A stretch of DNA of 64,000 nt from Methylobacter luteus IMV-B-3098 (GTDB lineage: Bacteria; Pseudomonadota; Gammaproteobacteria; Methylococcales; Methylomonadaceae). The stretch's first letter is position 1; every line of letters starts with the position of its first letter. Shown here piece after piece: positions 1-8,826 of this stretch. The position numbers and the translations under genes are program-made. The notes under the pieces are model-generated. The model did no database searches, was not told the DNA's origin, and saw only the letters and a program-made list of their open reading frames with translations. The stretch covers positions 3,003,778 through 3,067,777 of the forward strand of contig NZ_KE386569.1 of the NCBI RefSeq assembly GCF_000427625.1, written 5' to 3'.

Positions 1-409
1 TCCGCGCGAGATTGCCGCAACGCTGGAGGCATTGCGCCAGGCCTGGCCGGACAGGCGTTCGGTCGTTATTTTTCAGCCACACCGATATACGCGCACGCGG
101 GATTTATTCGAAGATTTTGTCAAAGTCCTTTCCACTGTCGATGTACTTATTCTGATGGATGTTTATTCAGCAGGAGAAGCGGTTATTCCGGGCGCGGACG
201 GGAGAGCATTAAGCCGGACTATCCGCATGCGTGGACAGGTTGATCCTGTATTCGTCGAAGATTGGGAAGATTTGCCGCAAATACTGGCCGGCATCGCAAA
301 GCCTGATGACGTGATCTTAACAATGGGGGCCGGCAATGTCGGGCAAATCGCCACGCAATTGCCGCAACTGCTATCGGATGCTTTCGGGTTGATAGCTTGT
401 CCGGATTGA
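1..409 (+). CDS. murC: UDP-N-acetylmuramate--L-alanine ligase, C-terminal part
   Basis: MurC adds L-alanine to UDP-MurNAc in the cytoplasm, the first amino-acid step of peptidoglycan precursor synthesis. Only the last ~135 codons are in the window; the frame is open from base 2 and reads [15 protein letters not shown], which matches the start of the third (C-terminal) Mur ligase domain. The internal stretch [12 protein letters not shown] is a strongly conserved MurC signature. The gene is cut by the window edge, not broken. It is followed directly by murB, as in other division and cell-wall clusters. The identification is secure from the signature and the neighbours. Confidence 0.93.
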   Translation, partial: PREIAATLEALRQAWPDRRSVVIFQPHRYTRTRDLFEDFVKVLSTVDVLILMDVYSAGEAVIPGADGRALSRTIRMRGQVDPVFVEDWEDLPQILAGIAKPDDVILTMGAGNVGQIATQLPQLLSDAFGLIACPD

Positions 410-432
410 GAGAAGAAAGATTGGCCGATACG

Positions 433-1320
433 ATGAAAGGGCGCTTGTTAAACCATGAAAAACTGGCGAAGTATATCAGCTGGCGAGTTGGCGGACCGGC
501 TGACCGGTTATATATGCCATTTGACCGGCAGGATTTGATAAATTTCATAGCAGCTCTGTCCCATGGAAGCGGCACGGCTGCTGAGTCGATATTCTGGATG
601 GGGCTGGGCAGTAATTTACTGATCAGGGATGGCGGCATACGCGGCACGGTCATTAATACCAAAGGCCGGTTAAAAGAAATGAGGCTGGCTCCGGATAGAT
701 CGATTTATGTCGAGGCAGGTGTTCCGTGTGCGCATGTGGCACGCTTCTGTGCAGAGCAGGGATTTATCGGTGCAGAGTTTCTGGCTGGCATACCGGGAAC
801 GATGGGCGGCGCCTTGAAGATGAATGCCGGCGCCTTTGGCGGTGAAACATGGCCTATCGTTAAAAATGTAGACATGTTGAATGCGGCAGGCCAAGTCCAT
901 GTTAGGAAACCTGAGGATTTCGAGATTAACTACCGGTCAGTGAAAGGCTTTGAAGACGAATGGTTTCTGGCGGCGCATCTGACATTGCAGCAAGGCGACA
1001 CGGCGGCGAGTTTACAGCGGATAAAAGGCTTGTTGGAAAAACGAGCCCAAACGCAGCCGACTAATCAGCCCAGTTGCGGATCGGTATTTAAAAATCCGGA
1101 AGGCGGTCATGCGGCAAGGCTCATAGAGCAAACCGGCTTAAAGGGATATGCCATAGGCGGCGCCTGTGTATCGGAAAAACATGCGAACTTTATTATCAAT
1201 ACCGGCAAGGCGACGGCTGCCGATATCGAAACCTTAATTAATTATGTTCAGATTAAAGTAATGGAAAGTCAGGGGGTTGAATTGCAGACTGAAGTTTGTA
1301 TGGTGGGCGTAGCACTATGA
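433..1320 (+). CDS. murB: UDP-N-acetylenolpyruvoylglucosamine reductase
   Basis: MurB is the FAD enzyme that reduces UDP-GlcNAc-enolpyruvate to UDP-MurNAc with NADPH. The N-terminal SWRVGGPADRLY and the GLGSNLL segment belong to the FAD-binding domain; GTMGGALKMNAGAFGG and the catalytic-serine motif GSVFKNP follow. It is a short (type II-like) MurB of 295 residues. The frame stays open upstream to a TTG at 397, overlapping murC, but the ATG at 433 gives MKGRLLNHEKLAKY, the usual family N-terminus, with a purine-rich AGAAGAAAG upstream. The stop overlaps the ddl start (ATGA), so translational coupling is likely. Confidence 0.95.
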   Translation: MKGRLLNHEKLAKYISWRVGGPADRLYMPFDRQDLINFIAALSHGSGTAAESIFWMGLGSNLLIRDGGIRGTVINTKGRLKEMRLAPDRSIYVEAGVPCAHVARFCAEQGFIGAEFLAGIPGTMGGALKMNAGAFGGETWPIVKNVDMLNAAGQVHVRKPEDFEINYRSVKGFEDEWFLAAHLTLQQGDTAASLQRIKGLLEKRAQTQPTNQPSCGSVFKNPEGGHAARLIEQTGLKGYAIGGACVSEKHANFIINTGKATAADIETLINYVQIKVMESQGVELQTEVCMVGVAL

Positions 1321-2249
1321 AGCCGATGAGGATTAAAGAGGCGCGGGAATTCGGGCGGGTTGCCGTGTTAATGGGCGGGGCGGCCGCAGAAAGGGAGGTC
1401 TCTCTGAAAAGTGGCGCCGCCGTGTACGAAGCTTTAAAGCGCAAGGGCGTCGATGCTATCGCCGTTGATGTAACGGGCAATCCCATAGAAACATTGGCCG
1501 GGCTAAAAGTTGACCGGGTATTCAATATCATTCATGGGCGCGGCGGTGAAGACGGTGTGCTTCAGGCCGTTCTGGAAGTGATGGGCATTCCCTATACCGG
1601 CAGCGGCGTTCTGGCTTCGGCACTGAGTATGGACAAGCTCCGGACCAAGCTGTGCTGGCAGGGTTGCGGCTTAGTTACGCCCAAGTGGTTTTTGTTAAAA
1701 GATGAACAGGATCTGGATGAGTGTATAGCAAAACTGGGCTTCCCGGTTATCGTCAAGCCGGCCCAGGAAGGCTCCAGCATAGGCATGAGCAAGGCAACCA
1801 ATCCAGACGAGTTGCGTAAAGCATTAAAAACAGCAGCAGAGTTCCGTTGTGATGTCTATGCGGAAGCTTGGGTGATGGGCAAGGAATATACGGTTGGCGT
1901 ATTGAATGGCGAGGCATTGCCTGTTATACGTCTGGAAACACCGCACGTTTTTTATGACTACGAGGCAAAATACAAAGCTACGACGACGCAATATCATTGC
2001 CCGTGCGGCTTAAGCCAGGACGACGAGTTGCAGTTGCGTAATCTGGCCGTAAAAGCCAGCCAAGTGCTGGGCGTTAAGGGCTGGGCAAGACTCGATGTAT
2101 TTATTGATGACGCCGGACAGTACCAATTGATTGAAATTAATACCGTGCCGGGCATGACCGACCATAGCTTGGTGCCGATGGCAGCCAAACAGGCCGGCAT
2201 TGAGTTTGATGAACTGGTTTGGCGGATATTGGAAACCAGTATCGGCTAA
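1317..2249 (+). CDS. ddlB: D-alanine--D-alanine ligase
   Basis: This cytoplasmic ATP-grasp ligase makes the D-Ala-D-Ala dipeptide for peptidoglycan precursors. The N-terminal VAVLMGGAAAEREVSLKSG is the Ddl signature; HGRGGEDG, the ATP-binding SSIGMSK region and the metal-binding IEINTVPGMTDHSLVP near the C-terminus are all present, and 310 residues is a normal length. The chosen ATG lies inside the murB stop; a second ATG nine bases later is also possible. The stop overlaps the ftsQ start (TAATG). Position between murB and ftsQ favours the ddlB type of the division cluster. Confidence 0.95.
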   Translation: MKPMRIKEAREFGRVAVLMGGAAAEREVSLKSGAAVYEALKRKGVDAIAVDVTGNPIETLAGLKVDRVFNIIHGRGGEDGVLQAVLEVMGIPYTGSGVLASALSMDKLRTKLCWQGCGLVTPKWFLLKDEQDLDECIAKLGFPVIVKPAQEGSSIGMSKATNPDELRKALKTAAEFRCDVYAEAWVMGKEYTVGVLNGEALPVIRLETPHVFYDYEAKYKATTTQYHCPCGLSQDDELQLRNLAVKASQVLGVKGWARLDVFIDDAGQYQLIEINTVPGMTDHSLVPMAAKQAGIEFDELVWRILETSIG

Positions 2250-3052
2250 TGAATAAATACGCGGTAAAAATTCTGGCGGCCGCATTATTGCTGACAGGTT
2301 TGATCTGGCTGTACAGGCAGGACGTTAAGAGCTACGGCTCCGATACGATGCCCATTAAATACGTCAGGATCGAAGGCGTATTTCAATACCTTGGCAAGGA
2401 TGAGATAAAAACGGCGCTGCAGCCGTTGGTCATGACCAGTTTTTTTTCAGCGGATATGCAGGCAATACATGAAGCTGTCGCGCAACTGCCATGGGTGCAG
2501 GCCGCTTCGGTGAAACGGGTCTGGCCGGACGCGATTGACATAAAAGTATATGAAAGAAAACCTTATGTGCGTTGGGGACAACAAAGCCTGTTAAATGAGA
2601 GAGGCGAGTTGTTCACTCCGAAGAATATAGAACAGTTTCAGATGTTGCCTTTGCTTATGGGGCCGGAACAGCAGCACAGAAAAGTCCTGGAAATAATGAA
2701 GGGCATTAAAACAGTGCTGGCGGACCAGTCCATGGAATTGGCCGAGTTTAGCGTCGATGATCGATGGTCATGGAAAATCAGGCTGGTGACCGGTATGGAG
2801 ATACTACTGGGGCGAAATGAGCCGTTAAAGAGATTGCAGCGTTTTTTGAAGACGTTGACGATATTAGGGCAAGAACAGGTTGATGCAATGGCTGTGGTTG
2901 ATTTGAGGTACCCCAATGGCTATGGGGTTTCATGGAAGCCCGGAACTGCAGAAATTGACTGGAAAAAAATCGCAAACCCCGAAAACAAAACAGATGGGCA
3001 ATTAGAAAAGGCGACACAGAGTAAACAAAATGGCGAAAAAAACAGAGCGTAA
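2249..3052 (+). CDS. ftsQ: cell division protein FtsQ
   Basis: FtsQ is a bitopic inner-membrane protein of the FtsQBL divisome subcomplex. One membrane helix lies near residues 6-22 (ILAAALLLTGLIWLY), followed by a POTRA domain that begins with the IKYVRIEGVFQYL segment and then the beta domain with WPDAIDIKVYERKPYVRW. The 267-residue length fits. The ATG is chosen because it overlaps the ddl stop; the frame extends upstream only through a TTG. The C-terminus is lysine- and asparagine-rich and runs 23 bases into ftsA. Confidence 0.93.
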   Translation: MNKYAVKILAAALLLTGLIWLYRQDVKSYGSDTMPIKYVRIEGVFQYLGKDEIKTALQPLVMTSFFSADMQAIHEAVAQLPWVQAASVKRVWPDAIDIKVYERKPYVRWGQQSLLNERGELFTPKNIEQFQMLPLLMGPEQQHRKVLEIMKGIKTVLADQSMELAEFSVDDRWSWKIRLVTGMEILLGRNEPLKRLQRFLKTLTILGQEQVDAMAVVDLRYPNGYGVSWKPGTAEIDWKKIANPENKTDGQLEKATQSKQNGEKNRA

Positions 3053-4256
3053 TTTAATAGTCGGACTGGATATTGGGACTTCTAAGGTCGCGGCTATTGT
3101 AGGTGAGCTTACAAGCGAAGGCAGAGTAGAAGTCATAGGAATTGGCTCAACAGCGTCGCGCGGATTGAAAAAAGGCGTAGTCGTTAATCTGGAGTCGACC
3201 GTGCAGTCCATACAGCGGGCCGTGGAAGAGGCTGAACTAATGGCGGGATGCCAGATCAGGTCGGTCTTCGCGGGTATTGCCGGTAGCCATATCAGAAGCC
3301 TTAACTCTCATGGCATCGTAGCGATCAAGGATAAGGAAGTGACTCAATATGATATCGACAGGGTCATTGATTCTGCTCGCGCAGTCGCCATCCCGGCCGA
3401 TCAGAAAATCATACATATTCTGCCGCAGGAGTTTGTCATCGATCTCCAGGAGGGCATTAAAGAACCCATCGGCATGTCGGGCATACGTCTGGAAGCGAAA
3501 GTTCATATGGTTACGGGCAGTGTCAGTGCCGCTCAGAACATTATCAAATGCATCCGGCGCTGTGGGCTTGATGTTGAAGATATTGTGCTGGAGCAGTTGG
3601 CGTCATGCAATTCGGTACTGACCGAAGACGAAAAGGAACTGGGCGTCTGTTTAATTGATATCGGCGGCGGGACTACGGATATCGCAATTTTTGTCGATGG
3701 CGCGATCAAGCATACAGCCGTCATTCCGATAGCCGGCGATCAGGTCACCAATGACATTGCTGTCGCTTTACGTACGCCCACGTTCAATGCGGAGGAGATC
3801 AAGCAAAAATATGCCTGTGCGTTAACGCAATTGGCCAATGTTGATGGTGTTATTGAAGTGCCAAGCATCGGCGATAGGGCGCCGCGCAAGATTTCGACAC
3901 AAAGTCTGGCAGAGATTATAGAACCCCGTTATGAAGAGCTGATGTTGCTGGTACAGGCGGAACTGAGGCGAAGCGGGTACGAAGAATTGATTGCGGCAGG
4001 GATTGTCTTGACCGGCGGCAGTTCAAAAGTGATGGGATTAATCGAATTGGCAGAAGAAATTTTTCATATGCCGGTCCGCATGGGTATCCCACAGAATGTA
4101 AAAGGGTTAACCGAAGTTGTGAAAAATCCAGTTCACTCAACAGGGGTCGGTTTATTAATGTATGGAAAAGAGCACCAGGGCGGCGACAGAAGCATTGATT
4201 CTGACGGGGCCGGATTGTTTTTAAAAATAAAAAGTTGGTTCCAGGGTAATTTTTAG
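3030..4256 (+). CDS. ftsA: cell division protein FtsA
   Basis: FtsA is the actin-like ATPase that tethers FtsZ to the membrane and recruits later divisome proteins. The phosphate-1 motif GLDIGTSKVAAIVGE is at residues ~11-25, the second phosphate motif LIDIGGGTTDIAIF is near 208-221, and LTGGSSKVMG is the adenosine motif. The extreme C-terminus LFLKIKSWFQGNF is the amphipathic membrane-targeting helix. Its start lies inside the ftsQ coding end (23-base overlap), so the two are probably coupled. Length 408 residues is normal. Confidence 0.97.
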   Translation: MAKKTERNLIVGLDIGTSKVAAIVGELTSEGRVEVIGIGSTASRGLKKGVVVNLESTVQSIQRAVEEAELMAGCQIRSVFAGIAGSHIRSLNSHGIVAIKDKEVTQYDIDRVIDSARAVAIPADQKIIHILPQEFVIDLQEGIKEPIGMSGIRLEAKVHMVTGSVSAAQNIIKCIRRCGLDVEDIVLEQLASCNSVLTEDEKELGVCLIDIGGGTTDIAIFVDGAIKHTAVIPIAGDQVTNDIAVALRTPTFNAEEIKQKYACALTQLANVDGVIEVPSIGDRAPRKISTQSLAEIIEPRYEELMLLVQAELRRSGYEELIAAGIVLTGGSSKVMGLIELAEEIFHMPVRMGIPQNVKGLTEVVKNPVHSTGVGLLMYGKEHQGGDRSIDSDGAGLFLKIKSWFQGNF

Positions 4257-4288
4257 TAATTCGTAAGGTTAATTAAGGGGCAGCGAAA

Positions 4289-5446
4289 ATGAAATATGAA
4301 TTAATGGACATGTGTACTGAAACGGCCGTCATCAAAGTTATTGGTGTTGGCGGCGGTGGTGGTAATGCGGTCAATCATATGGTTGACAGTCATATTGAAG
4401 GTGTGGAGTTTATCTGTGCAAATACCGATGCGCAGGCTTTGAGAAGATTAAATATCGGCACCATTATCCAGTTGGGCGTTGAACTGACTAAAGGACTCGG
4501 TGCAGGCACCAATCCCGATATCGGAAGACAGGCGGCGGAAGAAAATAGGGACCGCATTAAAGAAGTGATAGAGGGTGCGGATATGCTCTTTCTGACTGCA
4601 GGCATGGGTGGCGGTACCGGTACCGGCGCTATTCCTGTTATTGCGGAAATTGCCAGGGAAATGGGCATTCTGACCGTGGCCGTCGTGACCAAGCCGTTTC
4701 TGTTCGAGGGCAAGAAGAAGTTGGCAGTAGCGGAAAAAGGGATTAAAGATCTTGAACAGTATGTTGACTCATTGATCACAATTCCGAACCAGAAGTTATT
4801 ACGGGTGCTGGGCAGCAGCGTCTCCTTAGTGAATGCATTTAAGGCCGCCAATGGCGTTTTGCTGGATGCGGTGCAAGGCATTACCGAACTCATCGTGCAT
4901 CCGGGCATGATCAACGTGGACTTTGCCGACGTCAGAACCGTCATGGCTGGCATGGGCGCCGCCATCATGGGTACAGGATCGGCAACAGGGGAACATCGCG
5001 CCCGCGAAGCGGCTGAAAAAGCCATCGCCTGCCCATTATTGGAAGATATCAACCTCCAGGGAGCGCGAGGCATTCTGGTCAATATTTCTGCCGCCGATAT
5101 GGGCATTGCCGAGTTTGACGAAGTCGGCAATATTGTTCACGAATTTGCTTCGGAAGATGCGATCATCAAGATCGGCACTGCTATCGATCCTGAGTTAGGC
5201 GATGAAATTAAGGTCACTGTCGTTGCTACAGGCATGGGACTGGCATCGTCAGCGGCTAAGGGGCCGGTTAAACTGGTTCAGAAAGCGGCTGCCGGTGAGG
5301 TCGACTATGGTGTGCTCGATAAGCCGACCGTCATACGTCAGAACAGGCCTGAAACCAGGGAAAACCGGTTTGGAGCGCAATCTAAAAAAGATATCGATCT
5401 GGATTATCTGGATATCCCGGCTTTTCTGAGACGTCAGGCTGACTAG
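4289..5446 (+). CDS. ftsZ: cell division protein FtsZ
   Basis: FtsZ is the tubulin-like GTPase that forms the Z ring. The N-terminal VIGVGGGGGNAVNHM, the tubulin signature GMGGGTGTGA near residue 108, and NANTDAQ-like FICANTDAQAL are seen. The C-terminal peptide DYLDIPAFLRRQAD is the conserved tail that binds FtsA and other partners. The linker between body and tail is short. An AAGGGG ribosome binding site lies 12 bases before the ATG. It follows ftsA after 32 bases. Confidence 0.98.
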   Translation: MKYELMDMCTETAVIKVIGVGGGGGNAVNHMVDSHIEGVEFICANTDAQALRRLNIGTIIQLGVELTKGLGAGTNPDIGRQAAEENRDRIKEVIEGADMLFLTAGMGGGTGTGAIPVIAEIAREMGILTVAVVTKPFLFEGKKKLAVAEKGIKDLEQYVDSLITIPNQKLLRVLGSSVSLVNAFKAANGVLLDAVQGITELIVHPGMINVDFADVRTVMAGMGAAIMGTGSATGEHRAREAAEKAIACPLLEDINLQGARGILVNISAADMGIAEFDEVGNIVHEFASEDAIIKIGTAIDPELGDEIKVTVVATGMGLASSAAKGPVKLVQKAAAGEVDYGVLDKPTVIRQNRPETRENRFGAQSKKDIDLDYLDIPAFLRRQAD

Positions 5447-5483
5447 TACGAAAGTCGACTTAATCTCTTTTTTGGTCCGGTTG

Positions 5484-5492
5484 TGATAGAAT
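5484..5492 (+). promoter_or_regulatory. possible extended -10 promoter element before lpxC
   Basis: TGATAGAAT fits the extended -10 form TGnTATAAT with one mismatch and lies 37 bases before the lpxC ATG. No convincing -35 hexamer is seen at the normal spacing, which an extended -10 can tolerate. A separate lpxC promoter after ftsZ is common in gammaproteobacteria. The assignment is inference. Confidence 0.35.
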
Positions 5493-5528
5493 TCCTGTTT
5501 TGCCCCTTAATTCGGCGTCCTTTATTTT

Positions 5529-6452
5529 ATGATTAAACAGCGAACTTTGAAAAATACAATCAGGGCTACAGGCGTAGGGTTGCATACGGGCGATAAAGTG
5601 TATCTGACTTTACGCCCTGCAGAACCGAATACCGGTATTAAATTTCGCCGCGTTGATTTAGTTGAGCCGGTTGTCATCGATGCTTCTCCGGAAAATGTCG
5701 GCGAAACGATGCTTTCAACAACGCTGGTTGCAGGCGATGTGAAGATTTCAACCATAGAACATCTGCTTTCGGCGTTTGCCGGGTTGGGCATCGATAATGC
5801 GATTATCGATGTCAGTGCGGCTGAAGTCCCTATCATGGACGGCAGCGCCGGCCCTTTTGTGTTTTTGCTTCAGTCTGCCGGGGTCGAGGAACAGGATAGT
5901 CCAAAACAATATATTCGTATAAAGCGCAGCATCAGAGTTGAAGACGGTGATAAATGGGCGGCTTTCGATCCATTTGAAGGCTTCAAGGTGACGTTTACCA
6001 TCGATTTTGAGCACCCGGCTTTTGACGAGCATGTCAAAACCGCGACAATGGATTTCTCGTCGACGACTTTTGTAAAGGAAGTGAGCCGAGCCAGAACCTT
6101 CGGTTTCATGAAGGATATTGATATGCTCCGGCGCAATAATCTCGCTCTGGGAGGAAGCCTCGATAATGCAATCGTGGTAGATGACGATAAGATTCTCAAT
6201 GAGGACGGCCTGCGTTGTGCGGATGAGTTTGTTAAGCATAAAATTCTTGATGCCATCGGCGATCTATATCTCCTAGGCCATAGTTTGATCGGTGCCTTTA
6301 CCGGCTATAAATCCGGGCACGGACTGAATAATAAACTGCTCCGTACTTTATTGAATGATAAAGATGCATGGGAAATGGTTACGTTTGACGAAGAAGAAGA
6401 CGCGCCAATCTCCTTCATGCGCTCCGCGCAATCACCTAGGTCCGCTGCGTAA
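5529..6452 (+). CDS. lpxC: UDP-3-O-acyl-N-acetylglucosamine deacetylase
   Basis: LpxC is the zinc deacetylase that commits UDP-3-O-acyl-GlcNAc to lipid A synthesis. The first zinc-ligand region [16 protein letters not shown] is near residues 75-90 and the second, [16 protein letters not shown], near 236-251; [15 protein letters not shown] carries the catalytic region. Length of 307 residues is normal. No strong Shine-Dalgarno is visible before the ATG (GGCGTCCTTTATTTT). It is the last gene of the division cluster, and the next gene is convergent. Confidence 0.96.
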   Translation: MIKQRTLKNTIRATGVGLHTGDKVYLTLRPAEPNTGIKFRRVDLVEPVVIDASPENVGETMLSTTLVAGDVKISTIEHLLSAFAGLGIDNAIIDVSAAEVPIMDGSAGPFVFLLQSAGVEEQDSPKQYIRIKRSIRVEDGDKWAAFDPFEGFKVTFTIDFEHPAFDEHVKTATMDFSSTTFVKEVSRARTFGFMKDIDMLRRNNLALGGSLDNAIVVDDDKILNEDGLRCADEFVKHKILDAIGDLYLLGHSLIGAFTGYKSGHGLNNKLLRTLLNDKDAWEMVTFDEEEDAPISFMRSAQSPRSAA

Positions 6453-6466
6453 AACCCGCTTTTAGG

Positions 6467-6931
6467 CTATCCGGCATCGTCGGATAGCCGCTGCAGCGTT
6501 GCGCTTAATTTCAGCAACGACTGCTTCAACTGATCATCCGGAACATTAAGACCCAGATTCCGGATGATTTCTATTTTTTCCAATGACGGTACAGCGGCTT
6601 TCCTTACAGGTTGCGTATCAGGGCTTTTCTGCTCGGTAAGGATTTTAACCTTCATAATAGTGACAGCATCGCGCGTCATCGGCGCGGCAGCGGCAAGAAT
6701 GGCTTTGTTATAAAAGCGCAGCTGTGATGCCCAGGCGGCGGAATCCGTGTAAATCAGCAATTTCTTGTCATTGATTACGCAATAGCGCGTATGTTTTGCC
6801 AGGGCTTCCGGCAGCGCCGCCCGGATATGTTGCAAAACCAGGCGCTGTTGCTCAATCCGGCTGTAAAAATGGGCGATAGCCCGGTTTGGGAACGATAGTG
6901 CTGCTTTAAATGCGACAGGTTTTTTGGCCAT
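6467..6931 (-). CDS. DciA-like (DUF721) replication-associated protein
   Basis: The product is a 154-residue basic protein. The central segment YCVINDKKLLIYTDSAAWASQLRFYNKAIL matches the DUF721 fold, in which DciA-type proteins help load the replicative helicase DnaB. Family knowledge also places a DUF721 gene between lpxC and secA in many gammaproteobacteria, and lpxC is the left neighbour here. It is convergent with lpxC, 14 bases away, and divergent from the hox operon. The role in helicase loading is by family, not shown by the sequence. Confidence 0.72.
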   Translation of the reverse strand: MAKKPVAFKAALSFPNRAIAHFYSRIEQQRLVLQHIRAALPEALAKHTRYCVINDKKLLIYTDSAAWASQLRFYNKAILAAAAPMTRDAVTIMKVKILTEQKSPDTQPVRKAAVPSLEKIEIIRNLGLNVPDDQLKQSLLKLSATLQRLSDDAG

Positions 6932-6978
6932 GTACTTGTGAAAAGTATTTTTACAGGAGTGTTGGATTATTTAAAAGA

Positions 6979-6995
6979 TTGTCATATAGTGACAA
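6979..6995. promoter_or_regulatory. palindrome between dciA and the hox operon, possible operator
   Basis: TTGTCA-TATAG-TGACAA is a perfect 6-bp inverted repeat around a 5-base spacer. It lies 48 bases past the dciA-like start and 46 bases before the hoxF ATG, so it could regulate either gene. It is not an FNR box (TTGAT-N4-ATCAA). No regulator gene is adjacent, so the protein that would bind it is unknown. Confidence 0.4.
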
Positions 6996-7041
6996 AGAAA
7001 TTCATTTTCTCAAACCGTAAAGATCCAGCCAGGTGGATAAA

Positions 7042-8826
7042 ATGAAACAATTCATTCAGGATCTCGCAGAAAAGCACAACAATCAAGCAAAACAGCTGCT
7101 TCAAATCCTGCGAGAGATCCAGTCCCGCTATCACTATATTCCAGAGCAGGCGATAGAACAGCTGGCCGGGCTATTGGCCATTCCCCGAACCCGAATCATT
7201 AGCGTAGTCGAATTCTACAGCTTTTTGCACTTGGCTCCCAGAGGACACTATGAGCTGTTGATCAGCGATTGCATTGCCGACCACATGCAGGACAAGAGGA
7301 GCCTGACCGACTATCTGGTCGATAAATTAAACGTCGCTGTCGGTGCGGTTCGGGAAGACGGGGCAGTCAGTCTCGACAATACCTCATGCACCGGCATGTG
7401 CGATCAGGGGCCCGCCGGCATGGTTAACGGCTATGCCTTAACCCGTTTGGACCGATCCCGGATTGACCGGATTGCCGATTTAATCAATCGCCGAGAACCA
7501 TTGGCAGCTTGGCCTGCTGACTTGTTCTATGTTGACGATAACATAGTCAGGCCGGGGTTGTTGTTGAAACAACCCATCATGCAGGGCGCCGCACTCAGAT
7601 CGGCCTTTAAAAGAGGCTTAAAAGAGACACTGGCGGAAATTGATCAGTCGGGGCTGCGAGGACGTGGCGGAGCCGGTTTCAAGACAGCCATGAAATGGGC
7701 TTTTTGCGCCGGTGAAGCACAGAGCGAGCGCTACGTGGTTTGTAACGCCGATGAAGGCGAGCCCGGCACATTCAAGGACAGGGTGCTGTTGAATTCATTT
7801 GCGCATCAGGTTTTTGAAGGCATGACCCTATGCGCGGTCATTATCGGGGCCAGACAGGGTTTCCTGTATTTGCGCGGCGAGTATCTGCACCTTTATGACC
7901 AGTTGCAGGACATTCTCGATCAGCGTAGACAGGCCGGTTTGCTCGGTATCAATATTCTCAGGGAAGGGCTGGATTTCGATATTGACATCCACCTCGGCGC
8001 GGGCGCTTATATTTGCGGTGAAGAATCAGCGTTAATCGAATCGCTGGAAGGTAAAGCCGGCATTCCACGTAATCGTCCGCCTTATCCTGTGACTCAGGGA
8101 TATCTTGGCCAACCAACGGTAGTCAACAACGTCGAGACATTTTTTGCTGCGAGCGCGATTGCCGTCAACGGTGCCGACTGGTTCGCAAAAGCAGGAACGG
8201 AAAAATCGCAGGGTACGAAAATCCTCAGCATCAGCGGCGACTGCGCCAGGCCCGGCATCTACGAGTATGCATTCGGCACAACCGTTCAGACGCTATTAAA
8301 TGAATGCGGTGCAAGAAATGTGTTAGGCGTGCAAATAGGCGGCCCTTCCGGCACCTTTATTTCCAGCCAGGAATTTGACCGCAAGCTGGCGTTCGAGGAT
8401 CTGGCGACCGGCGGATCCGTCATCATCTTTAACGAAAGCCGGGACATTTTCGATATCGTCCATAACTTCACGCACTTCTTTGCGCACGAAAGCTGCGGGT
8501 TCTGTACGCCATGCCGGGTTGGCACTTCGCTGTTAAAGAAGCAGGTCAATAAAATTTATGAAGGGCATGGCTCGGCTGGCGATGTCGCGGCGCTTGAAGA
8601 AATGGGCCGGTTGATCAAAGGCTACAGTCACTGCGGCTTGGGGCAAACGGCCGCCAACCCGGTGCTGACGACTCTGGAGCGTTATCCTGAGCTTTATCAG
8701 AACAAATTGAAGAAAATCAGCTATGAGCCGGGATTTGATCTGGATGGCGCGCTCGATATCGCCAGGCGGCTGGCGCAACGCGACGATGCTGCCGCGCATT
8801 TATCTCAGGTAGGCGATCATGACTAA
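7042..8826 (+). CDS. hoxF: NAD-reducing hydrogenase diaphorase subunit HoxF
   Basis: HoxF carries FMN and Fe-S clusters and passes electrons between NAD(H) and the hydrogenase in the cytoplasm. Residues ~1-155 are a NuoE-like thioredoxin-fold domain and the rest is NuoF-like: GRGGAGFKTAMKW (FMN/NAD site), GAGAYICGEESALIESLEG, and ESCGFCTPCRVGTSLL with a later HCGLG cysteine for the [4Fe-4S] cluster. In the NuoE-like part the second cysteine pair (SCTGMC) is present, but the first pair appears reduced to one cysteine (ISDCIADHM). The start is placed at the ATG behind AGGTGG; an in-frame GTG at 7033 has no ribosome site. Length of 594 residues matches fused HoxF. Confidence 0.93.
   Translation: MKQFIQDLAEKHNNQAKQLLQILREIQSRYHYIPEQAIEQLAGLLAIPRTRIISVVEFYSFLHLAPRGHYELLISDCIADHMQDKRSLTDYLVDKLNVAVGAVREDGAVSLDNTSCTGMCDQGPAGMVNGYALTRLDRSRIDRIADLINRREPLAAWPADLFYVDDNIVRPGLLLKQPIMQGAALRSAFKRGLKETLAEIDQSGLRGRGGAGFKTAMKWAFCAGEAQSERYVVCNADEGEPGTFKDRVLLNSFAHQVFEGMTLCAVIIGARQGFLYLRGEYLHLYDQLQDILDQRRQAGLLGINILREGLDFDIDIHLGAGAYICGEESALIESLEGKAGIPRNRPPYPVTQGYLGQPTVVNNVETFFAASAIAVNGADWFAKAGTEKSQGTKILSISGDCARPGIYEYAFGTTVQTLLNECGARNVLGVQIGGPSGTFISSQEFDRKLAFEDLATGGSVIIFNESRDIFDIVHNFTHFFAHESCGFCTPCRVGTSLLKKQVNKIYEGHGSAGDVAALEEMGRLIKGYSHCGLGQTAANPVLTTLERYPELYQNKLKKISYEPGFDLDGALDIARRLAQRDDAAAHLSQVGDHD

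Noticed and set aside
4390-5130. 246-codon open frame antisense to ftsZ
   Set aside because: It mirrors the codon structure of ftsZ; composition (Ser/Pro/Ala-rich, no domain) and complete overlap with a highly conserved gene mark it as a shadow.
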